Below, one piece after another: positions 7,103 to 13,891 of a stretch of DNA of 20,443 nt. Position numbers and translations under genes: made by a program. The notes under the pieces are model-generated. The model saw only the letters and a list, made by a program, of their open reading frames with translations, made no database searches and had not been told where the DNA came from. Numbering within the stretch: position 1 is the first letter of the stretch; each line of letters begins with the position of its first letter. This DNA comes from an uncultured Alphaproteobacteria bacterium (GTDB taxonomy: Bacteria; Pseudomonadota; Alphaproteobacteria; Rs-D84): contig CAMZDE010000016.1 of assembly GCA_947305255.1 (NCBI GenBank), positions 1 through 20,443 of the forward strand. Direction: 5' to 3'.

Positions 7103-8824
7103 TTAATATTGCCGTATCGCACCAAATGCAGATTGAAATTCCAGACGATTTATCATATCAGTGTTATTTGCACCCTGAAATCCAGGTTCTGCTTCAGAAT
7201 ATGCGGCATATCCGCCAGATTCTGACGGATTAGAGGATGGGGTTGCAGCATAATAGTTTATGGCTAACGCCCCTTCTTGAGGCCCTTCCTTTCCGTCGCC
7301 ATTTGTATCAACATTGCTTTGTCCTACAAAATGTTCCGGTGTATATTCAGCATGACCAGTCACTTGTCCCGGGGTGCGGAACATGTAAAGCGCCGCATCG
7401 TCTGATTGATTAGTATAATTGTTAAATGTTATCGTTGCACTATCATTGTCCCTATCAGTACGAACCACTGTGACATCATACCAATCTGGAAATTCCATAG
7501 CCAATGTTTCGGTACTATGTTCGCCACCTTGGAAAGTCAAAGATGCGTCACCGTCCAGATACATAATGTTGTAAGTGCTGGTTGCATCTTCGTTATGATT
7601 TTCTGCCTGCATATTTATAACACGTCCTGCGGCGCGACCATTAAATGTCATAGCCGTGTCGGTATTTTGAGCCAATTCTGTCATATGTTCGTCAGAAACA
7701 AGATTAGCATTATAACCCCCATGATACGTTTGATCTGGGTCTATGTCATCAGAAGATTCCAACACCCGTAACATACCAAAATCAGAATATGCCAAACCGA
7801 CGTGTTTTCCATACGAATCTACGTTAAACACATAATCTTGAAGTTCTGATGCCATGGTCAGATTTTCCCAATCGTCAGTCAAGCCGTTGATTTGCAAAAT
7901 CAGTGCGTTGTAAACGTCTTGCGGCGTACAATTGTTGTTAAATGTTCCAAAAAAACCATCTTCACCCAAAGATATTTCGTAATCGGCAATCGCTACCAAT
8001 TTTGCCCGAATCTGTTCCAAACTTAATTCTGTTGGAGATTCAAATGATATATAGCGCGAACCGTTTGAATCTGGGTCATATTGTGGCGCTATGTTAGACA
8101 ATTTATATTCATATACACGACCACCGACATGGAAATGGGATGTATCTTGATCCCTAACTCCATAAATATCACTTTGATATGGCGTGCCTTTTTCCTGTTC
8201 GACAACAATTTCTGTAATCTTAGATTCATCATTGACTAAAAACTTCAACTTTGTTGTATCTGACCCAGAATTATCCATCACAGTAAAATCAGATTGTGTG
8301 ATGTCAAAATCTTGGTGCGAACCCAATTCATCATAAATTTCTTGGGCTTGGTCACGTATTGTGTTTATATTCGCCTGAGCCCACGCTTTGATATCCTCCC
8401 AATTGCCTGACAATTGCGAACCAAATCCAGCCATTTTCAAAGCCTGACGCAATTTTTGGTTGTCGTCCCATTCATCAAAAGAATCAATATTGTCAATCAA
8501 CCACTGTTTCATATTATTAAACGCAATATCGTTGCAATCGCGCGGACTTTTGCAAATATTATCGCCATTATTGCGCATACCTGCACCACGCGCCACAGGA
8601 TTTGAAACAATGCCCCCACTGACATCATCATAATAATCAGACCCCAAAGAATCAATGACGTGCGCGGTACGCCGCGTTTCGTTATCGATATTGGACGATA
8701 TTGATAAATTCGAAGTCCGAATATCCACCGGCGCCGGTGCATAAAAAGAATTATCACTGGTACCCCCACCGAAACAGCCAGCCAAAGCAAACATTGATGC
8801 AAATGTAATGAGTTTTGTTTTCAT
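7103..8824 (-). CDS. Surface lipoprotein, second TbpB-like Slam cargo
   Basis: The 573-aa precursor starts MKTKLITFASMFALAGCFGG, with lipobox LAGC and Cys17. A long N-terminal domain is rich in Asp, Asn and Tyr. The C-terminal barrel region shares F-N-G-R-A-A-GRV, WYDVT and EFQSAFG with the neighbouring lipoprotein and ends EFQSAFGAIRQY. A Ca-loop-like DTNGDGKEG lies near residue 505. It is the first gene of the inferred three-gene minus-strand cluster (lipoprotein, lipoprotein, slam). It is separated by 137 nt from the second gene, so an internal promoter is possible. The SD is GGAAAGG. It would be processed by Lgt/LspA, carried by Lol, then flipped outward by Slam. Ligand unknown. Confidence 0.8.
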   Translation of the reverse strand: MKTKLITFASMFALAGCFGGGTSDNSFYAPAPVDIRTSNLSISSNIDNETRRTAHVIDSLGSDYYDDVSGGIVSNPVARGAGMRNNGDNICKSPRDCNDIAFNNMKQWLIDNIDSFDEWDDNQKLRQALKMAGFGSQLSGNWEDIKAWAQANINTIRDQAQEIYDELGSHQDFDITQSDFTVMDNSGSDTTKLKFLVNDESKITEIVVEQEKGTPYQSDIYGVRDQDTSHFHVGGRVYEYKLSNIAPQYDPDSNGSRYISFESPTELSLEQIRAKLVAIADYEISLGEDGFFGTFNNNCTPQDVYNALILQINGLTDDWENLTMASELQDYVFNVDSYGKHVGLAYSDFGMLRVLESSDDIDPDQTYHGGYNANLVSDEHMTELAQNTDTAMTFNGRAAGRVINMQAENHNEDATSTYNIMYLDGDASLTFQGGEHSTETLAMEFPDWYDVTVVRTDRDNDSATITFNNYTNQSDDAALYMFRTPGQVTGHAEYTPEHFVGQSNVDTNGDGKEGPQEGALAINYYAATPSSNPSESGGYAAYSEAEPGFQGANNTDMINRLEFQSAFGAIRQY

Positions 8825-8898
8825 GAAGAATCCTTTCCCGTGGTTGTTTGTAACAAAAGGCCATGAATGGTCATATAAAAAAAAGCAAAATCATGCCT

Positions 8899-9109
8899 TT
8901 CCACCACTTTTCGCGCCATTTCGGCGAAAAAACTGGCGGAGCGTATAGGACTGGACTCCCCTTCTCGCTGTCGCGGCGGGGATACCCCTCTCCACTCGCA
9001 ACGATTTGTCCGGCGCTACCGCTTTGCCAAATCTGCTACGTGTCGAACCTATGCGGTTCTCGTAGCATCTTATTTTCCACCATTTTTCGCGCCATTTCGG
9101 CGCAAAAAC
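8899..9109 (-). repeat. tRNA-tail unit behind tRNA-Ser(GCT)
   Basis: The segment 8899-8952 repeats 9075-9128 with 2 mismatches in 54 nt. The repeated part is the last 19 nt of the tRNA (A58 through CCA) plus the terminator hairpin that follows it (GCGCC/GGCGC). Between the copies, on the minus strand, lie a GCTACG/CGTAGC hairpin, the block GGTTCGACA, a GATTTG/CAAATC hairpin and a GGGGTATCCCC hairpin. This is the same order as in the units after the other two tRNAs. CCA to CCA distance is 176 nt. There is no coding gene between the start of the lipoprotein gene and the tRNA. Confidence 0.8.
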
Positions 9110-9198
9110 TGGCGGAGCGTATAGGACTCGAACCTATGGACCGCATTACTACGGTCACGGATTAGCAATCCGCTGCATTACCACTCTGCCAACGCTCC
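9110..9198 (-). tRNA. tRNA-Ser (anticodon GCT)
   Basis: Acceptor GGAGCGT pairs with ACGCTCC, the discriminator is G, and CCA is encoded (9112-9110). The anticodon loop TTGCTAA gives GCT, which reads AGC/AGT. A long variable arm (ACCG/CGGT) is typical of serine tRNAs, and the T-arm carries GGTTCGAGTCC. A hairpin terminator begins directly at the CCA. Confidence 0.96.
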
Positions 9199-9219
9199 GT
9201 TTTTCGTGATTGCGTGGTG

Positions 9220-9249
9220 ATTATATCAAACCCAAAGAAAAAAAATCAA
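9220..9249 (-). promoter_or_regulatory. Promoter of tRNA-Ser(GCT)
   Basis: On the minus strand TTGATT (9249-9244), an 18-nt spacer and TATAAT (9225-9220) lie about 20 nt upstream of the mature 5' end. The 9241-9278 gap also follows the accDA stop, and I see no clear hairpin terminator for accDA there. Confidence 0.65.
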
Positions 9250-9278
9250 GCACTATTTAATAAAATAATAAATTTTAA

Positions 9279-11018
9279 TTATACTTGTTTTTCTTCGGGG
9301 ACGCGGTCCGGTTGATATATTTCAACATCGCGTGTCATGGACAAGAATTTTTTAGCACGCAAAGACGGCAATTCGTCCACGGGGATTTCCTGTAATTCAC
9401 TAATTGCGTCCGCAACAGATTTAGCAACCATTTCCATCGTTGTTTGCCAATCTGCTTGTGCGCCGCCCGATGGTTCGCTGATGATTTTATCAATCACATT
9501 CAACGACGCCATATCACGCGCAGTCAATTTTAATGCGGTTGCCGCATCGGCCTTGAATTTATTATCTTTCCATAAAATACTGGCGCAAGATTCAGGTGCA
9601 ATTACAGAATAAATCGCGTTTTCCAACATCATTACACGATCACCTGTACCAATCGCAATTGCGCCACCCGAACCACCTTCGCCTACATTGACGGCGACAT
9701 ATGGTGCGCGCATTTTTAACCCCATGGCAATAGTCGCAGCGACCGCTTGGGATTGGCCGCGTTCTTCGGCAGCCCCACCGGCGAATGCACCAGCCGTATC
9801 AAACAATGAAATTAACGGCAAATCAAATTTTTCAGCCAATTTCATCATACGTTGTGCCTTTCTGTATCCTTCGGGGTTTGGCATACCAAAACGATGTTGT
9901 TGACGCGTTTCGATTGTACGTCCTTTTTCTTGGCCAATTATAACCGCAGGAATACCATACCAACAACCGATACCCGACCCCATTGCGGCATCTTCACCAA
10001 AACAACGGTCGCCGGCCAAATACGTCCAATTATCAACGATGCCATTAACATAGTCCAAGAAATGCGGTCTGTTTTCATTACGCGCCATTAAGACCCTATC
10101 GTATTCAGGCGTTTTACCCATATCACGAGATTTTTTAGGCGCATCGAATTTTGGCATTTTTATATCTATGACTTTGGCATCACATGGCTGTTTAGTTAAA
10201 ACCCGCAACACACGTTCCAATGTCTCTTTTAATTCAACACGTGGAACAACTATATCAACCATACCGTGATCGTACAGATAATCCGCAGTTTGGAAATTAG
10301 ACGGCAATTTTTCGTGAATATTTTGTTCAATTACACGACGACCTGCAAACCCGACACGTGCGCCCGCTTCGGCAATATGAACGTCGCCCAACATAGCGAA
10401 CGAAGCAGAAACGCCGCCAAACGTCGGATCTGTTAAAATCACAATATATGGTATTTTATTTTCGTGCAATCTGTTCACTGCGACAGTTGTTCGAGCCATC
10501 TGCATTAATGCCAAGATGTTTTCTTGCATACGTGCGCCACCGCTGCATGTCACCATAACAAACGGATTTTTTAATTCAATGGCGTGTTCGATACTGGCCA
10601 CGATAGCATCGCCAGCAGCACGTCCCATTGACCCCATCATAAAATCGCCATTCATTACACACACAGTTGTGTTTATGCCACCCACTTTGCCGTCCGCAGT
10701 TGATATCGCATCGTTTGTGCCGGTATCAGCGCGTGCTTCGGCTAATCTGTCCTGATATGAGATTCGATCCATAAAATTCAAAGGGTCATCTGTATTTTTT
10801 GGCAATTCAAATTTCTGATATGAAACATCATCAAACAGCAAATCAAAACGCTGTTTTGGGGTCATTATAAACGCACGACCACAGCGCGGACAAACATAAT
10901 TATTATTTTTGTAATCTTTATAATATACCAATCGGCCACAGGCTTCGCATTTTATCCACATTAATTTGCGAACACGTTCATATCTGTCGCGATTGTGATT
11001 TTTTATTCCACCAGACAT
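9279..11018 (-). CDS. accDA: Acetyl-CoA carboxylase carboxyltransferase, fused beta-alpha subunits
   Basis: The 579-aa protein joins both carboxyltransferase subunits, which most Proteobacteria make separately. Residues 20-290 are AccD-like: zinc ribbon Cys24, 27, 43, 46 (CEAC, CPRC), then TCSGGARMQE at 157-166 and GGVSASFAMLGD at 201-212. Residues 300-540 are AccA-like: RNENRPHFLDY, GDRCFGEDAAM, NPEGYRKAQRMMKLAEKF, AAEERGQ, GEGGSGGAIAIG and IAPESCASILWK. It transfers the carboxyl group from carboxybiotin to acetyl-CoA to make malonyl-CoA for fatty acid synthesis. The E. coli AccA motif DTPGAYPG reads DTAGAFAG here, losing two prolines. It starts 6 nt after the broken HU gene, with a weak ribosome site. 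A start at Met20, just before the zinc ribbon, is the alternative. Confidence 0.92.
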   Translation of the reverse strand: MSGGIKNHNRDRYERVRKLMWIKCEACGRLVYYKDYKNNNYVCPRCGRAFIMTPKQRFDLLFDDVSYQKFELPKNTDDPLNFMDRISYQDRLAEARADTGTNDAISTADGKVGGINTTVCVMNGDFMMGSMGRAAGDAIVASIEHAIELKNPFVMVTCSGGARMQENILALMQMARTTVAVNRLHENKIPYIVILTDPTFGGVSASFAMLGDVHIAEAGARVGFAGRRVIEQNIHEKLPSNFQTADYLYDHGMVDIVVPRVELKETLERVLRVLTKQPCDAKVIDIKMPKFDAPKKSRDMGKTPEYDRVLMARNENRPHFLDYVNGIVDNWTYLAGDRCFGEDAAMGSGIGCWYGIPAVIIGQEKGRTIETRQQHRFGMPNPEGYRKAQRMMKLAEKFDLPLISLFDTAGAFAGGAAEERGQSQAVAATIAMGLKMRAPYVAVNVGEGGSGGAIAIGTGDRVMMLENAIYSVIAPESCASILWKDNKFKADAATALKLTARDMASLNVIDKIISEPSGGAQADWQTTMEMVAKSVADAISELQEIPVDELPSLRAKKFLSMTRDVEIYQPDRVPEEKQV

Positions 11019-11024
11019 TTTATA

Positions 11025-11304
11025 TTATCCATTCATTTTTTTAGTCAATTCACGGCTTGGTTTAAACAGAATAGTTTTATTCGCAGGCAAAAACATTGAT
11101 TCGCCCGTGCTGGGGTTATATCCGTTTTTCGTCGCACGTGTGCGTTGTTGAAAAGTGCCGAACCCACGAATTTCAATACGATTATCGTCTGGAAACCGCG
11201 TTCTTTATTTCGTCTGTGACAGTATCCAACATCGCCATAGCATCAGTTTCGCGCATATTTTTAAATTGCACTTGGATGCTTCTTATTAAATCAGACCGTT
11301 TCAT
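11025..11304 (-). pseudogene. HU/IHF-family DNA-bending protein, broken by a +1 frameshift
   Basis: From ATG 11304 the frame gives MKRSDLIRSIQVQFKNM and so on for 40 residues, then stops at 11182-11184. The next frame resumes at once with DDNRIEIRGFGTFQQR, then NGYNPSTGE and KPSRELTKKMNG, ending at 11025. This is the HU/IHF beta-arm with the IRGFG and N-P-x-T-G motifs. The total is 280 nt, one base too many. Removing one C in the run at about 11190-11197 would give a normal 92-residue protein. It is most similar to IHF-beta. It could be a pseudogene, a sequence error or recoding, though no slippery site is seen. It is first in a probable operon with accDA. Confidence 0.8.
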
Positions 11305-11408
11305 TCGTAAACCTTTTTGTTATTACTTTATATATTATCATATCATATTTTAGAAAAAATAAAGTTTTTTATTACATTTTTATTTTTTTATTTAAGAAAA
11401 GTGTCTTG

Positions 11409-11437
11409 TTGTGACGACAAATCTGTATTGATAATAT
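11409..11437 (+). promoter_or_regulatory. Possible promoter of the peroxiredoxin gene
   Basis: TTGTGA (11409-11414), a 17-nt spacer and TAATAT (11432-11437) lie in an AT-rich stretch upstream of the ATG at 11464. The upstream 11305-11400 region is AT-rich and otherwise featureless. Confidence 0.4.
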
Positions 11438-11463
11438 TTTTATGATAAAAAAAGGCTCTTTTT

Positions 11464-12180
11464 ATGACAGATTGTATCCAAACACACGAAAACACGTTGC
11501 CATTGATTGGCGACACGGCACCCTATTTTGAAGCCAACACAACAAACGGTCGCGTTAAATTCCCAGAAGATTTTCGGGGACATTGGGTTATTTTATTTTC
11601 GCACCCGATGGATTTTACACCCGTTTGCACCAGCGAATTTATGGCTTTTCAATCTATGATGAATGAATTTGAAAAATTTAATACTAAAATCATAGGATTA
11701 TCAATTGGGGCAATAACATCTCATTTGGCATGGTTTCAATCTATACATGATAAAATCATTTTTAACGGTTGGAAAAATGTGAATATAACGTTTCCTGTTA
11801 TTGAAGATTTAGATATGAGAATATCCAAATTATACGGTATGATTCACCATAATGCGTCTGATACCAAAACAGTGCGCGCCGTATTCTTTATTGACCCAAA
11901 AGGAATTATTCGCACTATTTTATATTATCCGCAAACCACAGGTCGCAATATGGCAGAAATCAGACGAATATTAATTGCATTGCAAACAACCGACGCTTTT
12001 AAAGTGTCAACACCTGTTAATTGGGAAGTTGGATTACCAGTCATAGAATCTGCACCAAAAACATTGTCGGAGATGCAAAAGCGATTGAAAGACAAAAAAT
12101 TAAATGTGTTGACTTGGTTTTTCGCCCTGCGCCAAATACCAAAATCAAAAATATATGAAAAAATAATCAAAAAGAATTAA
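11464..12180 (+). CDS. Peroxiredoxin, Prx6/archaeal type, resolving cysteines missing
   Basis: The 238-aa thioredoxin-fold peroxidase has the active-site block HPMDFTPVCTSEF at 47-59, with peroxidatic Cys55 and Thr52. The catalytic Arg is Arg138 in TVRAVFFIDP. Length and C-terminal extension fit the Prx6-like group that reduces hydrogen peroxide and alkyl peroxides in the cytosol. In bacterial and archaeal relatives the tail usually carries a C-x-D-W-W/F-F-C motif. Here it reads VLTWFFALR (215-223), so both cysteines are replaced. The only other cysteine is Cys4. This implies a 1-Cys mechanism or Cys4 as resolver. SD-like AAGGCT precedes the ATG. Its stop shares the palindrome TTAA with the stop of the convergent gene. 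Confidence 0.9.
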   Translation: MTDCIQTHENTLPLIGDTAPYFEANTTNGRVKFPEDFRGHWVILFSHPMDFTPVCTSEFMAFQSMMNEFEKFNTKIIGLSIGAITSHLAWFQSIHDKIIFNGWKNVNITFPVIEDLDMRISKLYGMIHHNASDTKTVRAVFFIDPKGIIRTILYYPQTTGRNMAEIRRILIALQTTDAFKVSTPVNWEVGLPVIESAPKTLSEMQKRLKDKKLNVLTWFFALRQIPKSKIYEKIIKKN

Positions 12181-12524
12181 AACTTTATTGGCATATCGCG
12201 CAAATCAACCGGCGCATTCAGGCTTTCTGGACGCCATCTGTATTTTTCAACATCTATGCGTCCGTCGGCGGTGAAACCGACACCTTCGGCAGTCAATAAA
12301 TCGCGCTGATATTTTTCCCATTCGCCGTCCCACAAACGTCCGTCTGAAAATGTAAGGCGATGCCACGGCAAATTATCTGTTTCGCACGACGCATTCATCG
12401 CATATCCTACAAATCGTGCAGCACGCGGACGGCCCAACATTTTTGCAACGTCGCCATATGTTGTGACCCGCCCCACAGGGATTTTTGCGACGACATCATA
12501 AACTTGTTGATAGAATGGTTTCAT
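12177..12524 (-). CDS. Alkyltransferase-like DNA repair protein (ATL, MGMT fold)
   Basis: The 115-aa protein equals the C-terminal DNA-binding domain of O6-alkylguanine transferases. It has IPVGRVTTYGDVA at 15-27 with the base-flipping Tyr23, RAARFVGYAM with the likely arginine finger at 34-43, and LPWHRL at 52-57. In the enzyme this last motif is PCHR with a catalytic Cys; here it is Trp54, the hallmark of ATL proteins. ATLs cannot dealkylate but bind alkylated guanine and hand it to nucleotide excision repair. I chose ATG 12524 (MKPFYQQVYDV) because family proteins begin here; the upstream in-frame start at 12560 adds an unrelated stretch. It is convergent with the peroxiredoxin gene. Confidence 0.88.
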   Translation of the reverse strand: MKPFYQQVYDVVAKIPVGRVTTYGDVAKMLGRPRAARFVGYAMNASCETDNLPWHRLTFSDGRLWDGEWEKYQRDLLTAEGVGFTADGRIDVEKYRWRPESLNAPVDLRDMPIKF

Positions 12525-12585
12525 ACGATTAATTATACAGAAACAGACATAAAAAATCAAAAAGAATAAAAACCAAATTAAACCG

Positions 12586-12613
12586 TTGATTTTTTATTTG
12601 ATATAGATATAAT
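12586..12613 (+). promoter_or_regulatory. Promoter of tRNA-Ser(CGA)
   Basis: TTGATT (12586-12591), a 16-nt spacer and a perfect TATAAT (12608-12613) end 22 nt before the mature tRNA start. Confidence 0.75.
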
Positions 12614-12635
12614 TGCAACTGCAAATTCAGTTTGT

Positions 12636-12726
12636 GGAGACGTGGCAGAGCTGGTTGAATGCGCGCGACTCGAAATCGCGTATACAGGAAACTGTATCAA
12701 GGGTTCGAACCCCTTCGTCTCCGCCA
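12636..12726 (+). tRNA. tRNA-Ser (anticodon CGA)
   Basis: GGAGACG pairs with CGTCTCC, the discriminator is G and CCA is encoded (12724-12726). Anticodon loop CTCGAAA gives CGA, which reads TCG. The long variable arm (TACAG/CTGTA) identifies serine, and the T-arm is GGGTTCGAACCCC. Confidence 0.96.
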
Positions 12727-12765
12727 CAATAGAAAATACCGCCTTGTGCGGTATTTTTTATTGTG
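12725..12765 (+). terminator. Long hairpin terminator abutting the tRNA-Ser(CGA) CCA
   Basis: The whole segment is near-palindromic: CACAATAGAAAATACCGC pairs with GCGGTATTTTTTATTGTG around a short loop. The outer stem begins in the CCA itself. U-rich right arm supports termination. Confidence 0.8.
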
Positions 12766-12893
12766 TTGGTGTACGGCCCCGAAACGAAGTCTCTGAGTTC
12801 GACAACAAGTAAATTTCACAAGTGAAACGCTGTGAAATTGTTATGGTTGCACCGCAGGCACAACGTGCCGATGTAACCCCTTCGCCCCCGTCA
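12727..12893 (+). repeat. tRNA-tail unit behind tRNA-Ser(CGA)
   Basis: After the hairpin terminator come GTGTTGGTGT, a block ending GAGTTCGACAACAAGTA (12797-12813), a 9-bp hairpin AATTTCACA/TGTGAAATT, GGTTGCACCGCA, a GGCAC/GTGCC hairpin, and then 12875-12893. This last part copies the final 19 nt of this tRNA with 3 changes (AACCCCTTCG then C/T differences, ending TCA for CCA). The order and the core match the units after tRNA-Arg and tRNA-Ser(GCT). The rest of the gap to 12964 holds nothing I recognise. Confidence 0.75.
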
Positions 12894-12964
12894 TCCGCTT
12901 TCGCTGCCACTATGGCAAGATTGATTTCACAGGAAACAATTGCTTGTGATATCGGTATAAAAAT

Positions 12965-12993
12965 TTGACAAACAAATTATTTTTGTGTATTTT
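12965..12993 (+). promoter_or_regulatory. Consensus promoter of the unknown gene at 13025
   Basis: A perfect TTGACA (12965-12970), a 17-nt spacer and TATTTT (12988-12993) lie about 30 nt upstream of the ATG. Confidence 0.65.
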
Positions 12994-13024
12994 CAAACCA
13001 GACATTTTGATATAGAGCAAAGAT

Positions 13025-13750
13025 ATGAAAGTTATACCGCATATTTATTATAAACTTGAAGCCACTGATTTGCTTTTGCCGTCAGATATGAAAAGCAGAG
13101 AAGAACGCGGATTGGCCTTGAAAAACATTCCAGCGGCCGCAGGTCACGATGACCCTTTTGATTGGAAGTGTGTTATGAGCAATGAAAACAAACAAAAAAC
13201 AACAAGAGAATTAATTAAGTCTGTTCAAGATTTTTGTCGCACATTGCATGATATTTCCGATGAATACTCTCATGTTCCGTATAGCAGACCAACATATAAA
13301 ATCAGAATGACCAGAAACGCGATGGTCTTTTTGCATGACAACGACCTTGGCGGCGTTAGTTTCACTAATAGAATAAAACTTACTGCTGCGAATAATGGCA
13401 TATTTGATTTCATATACAGCAGATCAAATAAATTGATATATGAATCTAATATTCGTGAAATATTGGGTCAGAACATACAACACATTCATGTGCGTCAAAC
13501 CTCTGGTAATTGGTATGGATATGTGGCGCACAACCAAGAAAGCAACGACCGTGTATCAAACATAAAACCTGATACTCCGTTGTATGTTTACAAATTTAAT
13601 GACCAAGAAGCCTTTGTCGAAGAGATTCCAAACGGTACGATTATTGTTAATGATAATATATGTCAAATATATCCAGAAATTACGAAACACATACCGGCAT
13701 ATATGTCATATTTGTTCAAAAACAAAACCGAACCGGTAAAATCTCGATAA
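13025..13750 (+). CDS. Hypothetical soluble protein, 241 aa
   Basis: I do not recognise this protein. It starts MKVIPHIYYKLEATDLLLPS, has no signal peptide or membrane segment, and is mixed charged with many Asn, Asp and Tyr. The middle (about 90-175) looks beta-rich (KIRMTRNAMVFLHD, then FDFIYSRSNKLIYES, then GNWYGYVAH) and may form a small beta-sandwich. There are three cysteines, not paired in motifs. It is a single-gene unit: a near-consensus promoter before it and a strong terminator after it. Its ribosome site is weak (AGAGCAAAG). Codon use looks like that of its neighbours. Position directly downstream of a tRNA-tail element makes it a possible accessory or strain-variable gene, but that is only inference. 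Confidence 0.75.
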   Translation: MKVIPHIYYKLEATDLLLPSDMKSREERGLALKNIPAAAGHDDPFDWKCVMSNENKQKTTRELIKSVQDFCRTLHDISDEYSHVPYSRPTYKIRMTRNAMVFLHDNDLGGVSFTNRIKLTAANNGIFDFIYSRSNKLIYESNIREILGQNIQHIHVRQTSGNWYGYVAHNQESNDRVSNIKPDTPLYVYKFNDQEAFVEEIPNGTIIVNDNICQIYPEITKHIPAYMSYLFKNKTEPVKSR

Positions 13751-13774
13751 ACCGTTAAAAAACACAAATAAAAG

Positions 13775-13797
13775 AACCGCCGTTTTGGCGGTTTTTT
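13775..13797 (+). terminator. Terminator of the unknown gene
   Basis: AACCGCC / GGCGGTT with loop GTTT is followed by TTTT, 25 nt after the stop. Confidence 0.85.
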
Positions 13798-13833
13798 GTA
13801 AAAAAACAAATTCTTTTTACCACTTAAAAATAC

Positions 13834-13862
13834 TGGACAAAAAGCCCCCTATTCACTATGAT
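13834..13862 (+). promoter_or_regulatory. guaC promoter
   Basis: TGGACA (13834-13839), a 17-nt spacer and TATGAT (13857-13862) each match 5 of 6. Transcription would begin near 13869, downstream of the ATG at 13865, which decides for the guaC start at 13892. Confidence 0.6.
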
Positions 13863-13891
13863 TTATGTTGTTAACCAAGGGTGATGATACA

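Noticed and set aside
8863..9165. Plus-strand frame of 100 codons across the tRNA-Ser region
   Set aside because: It reads antisense through a tRNA and its repeat, has no ribosome site, and its apparent protein is a translated tRNA.
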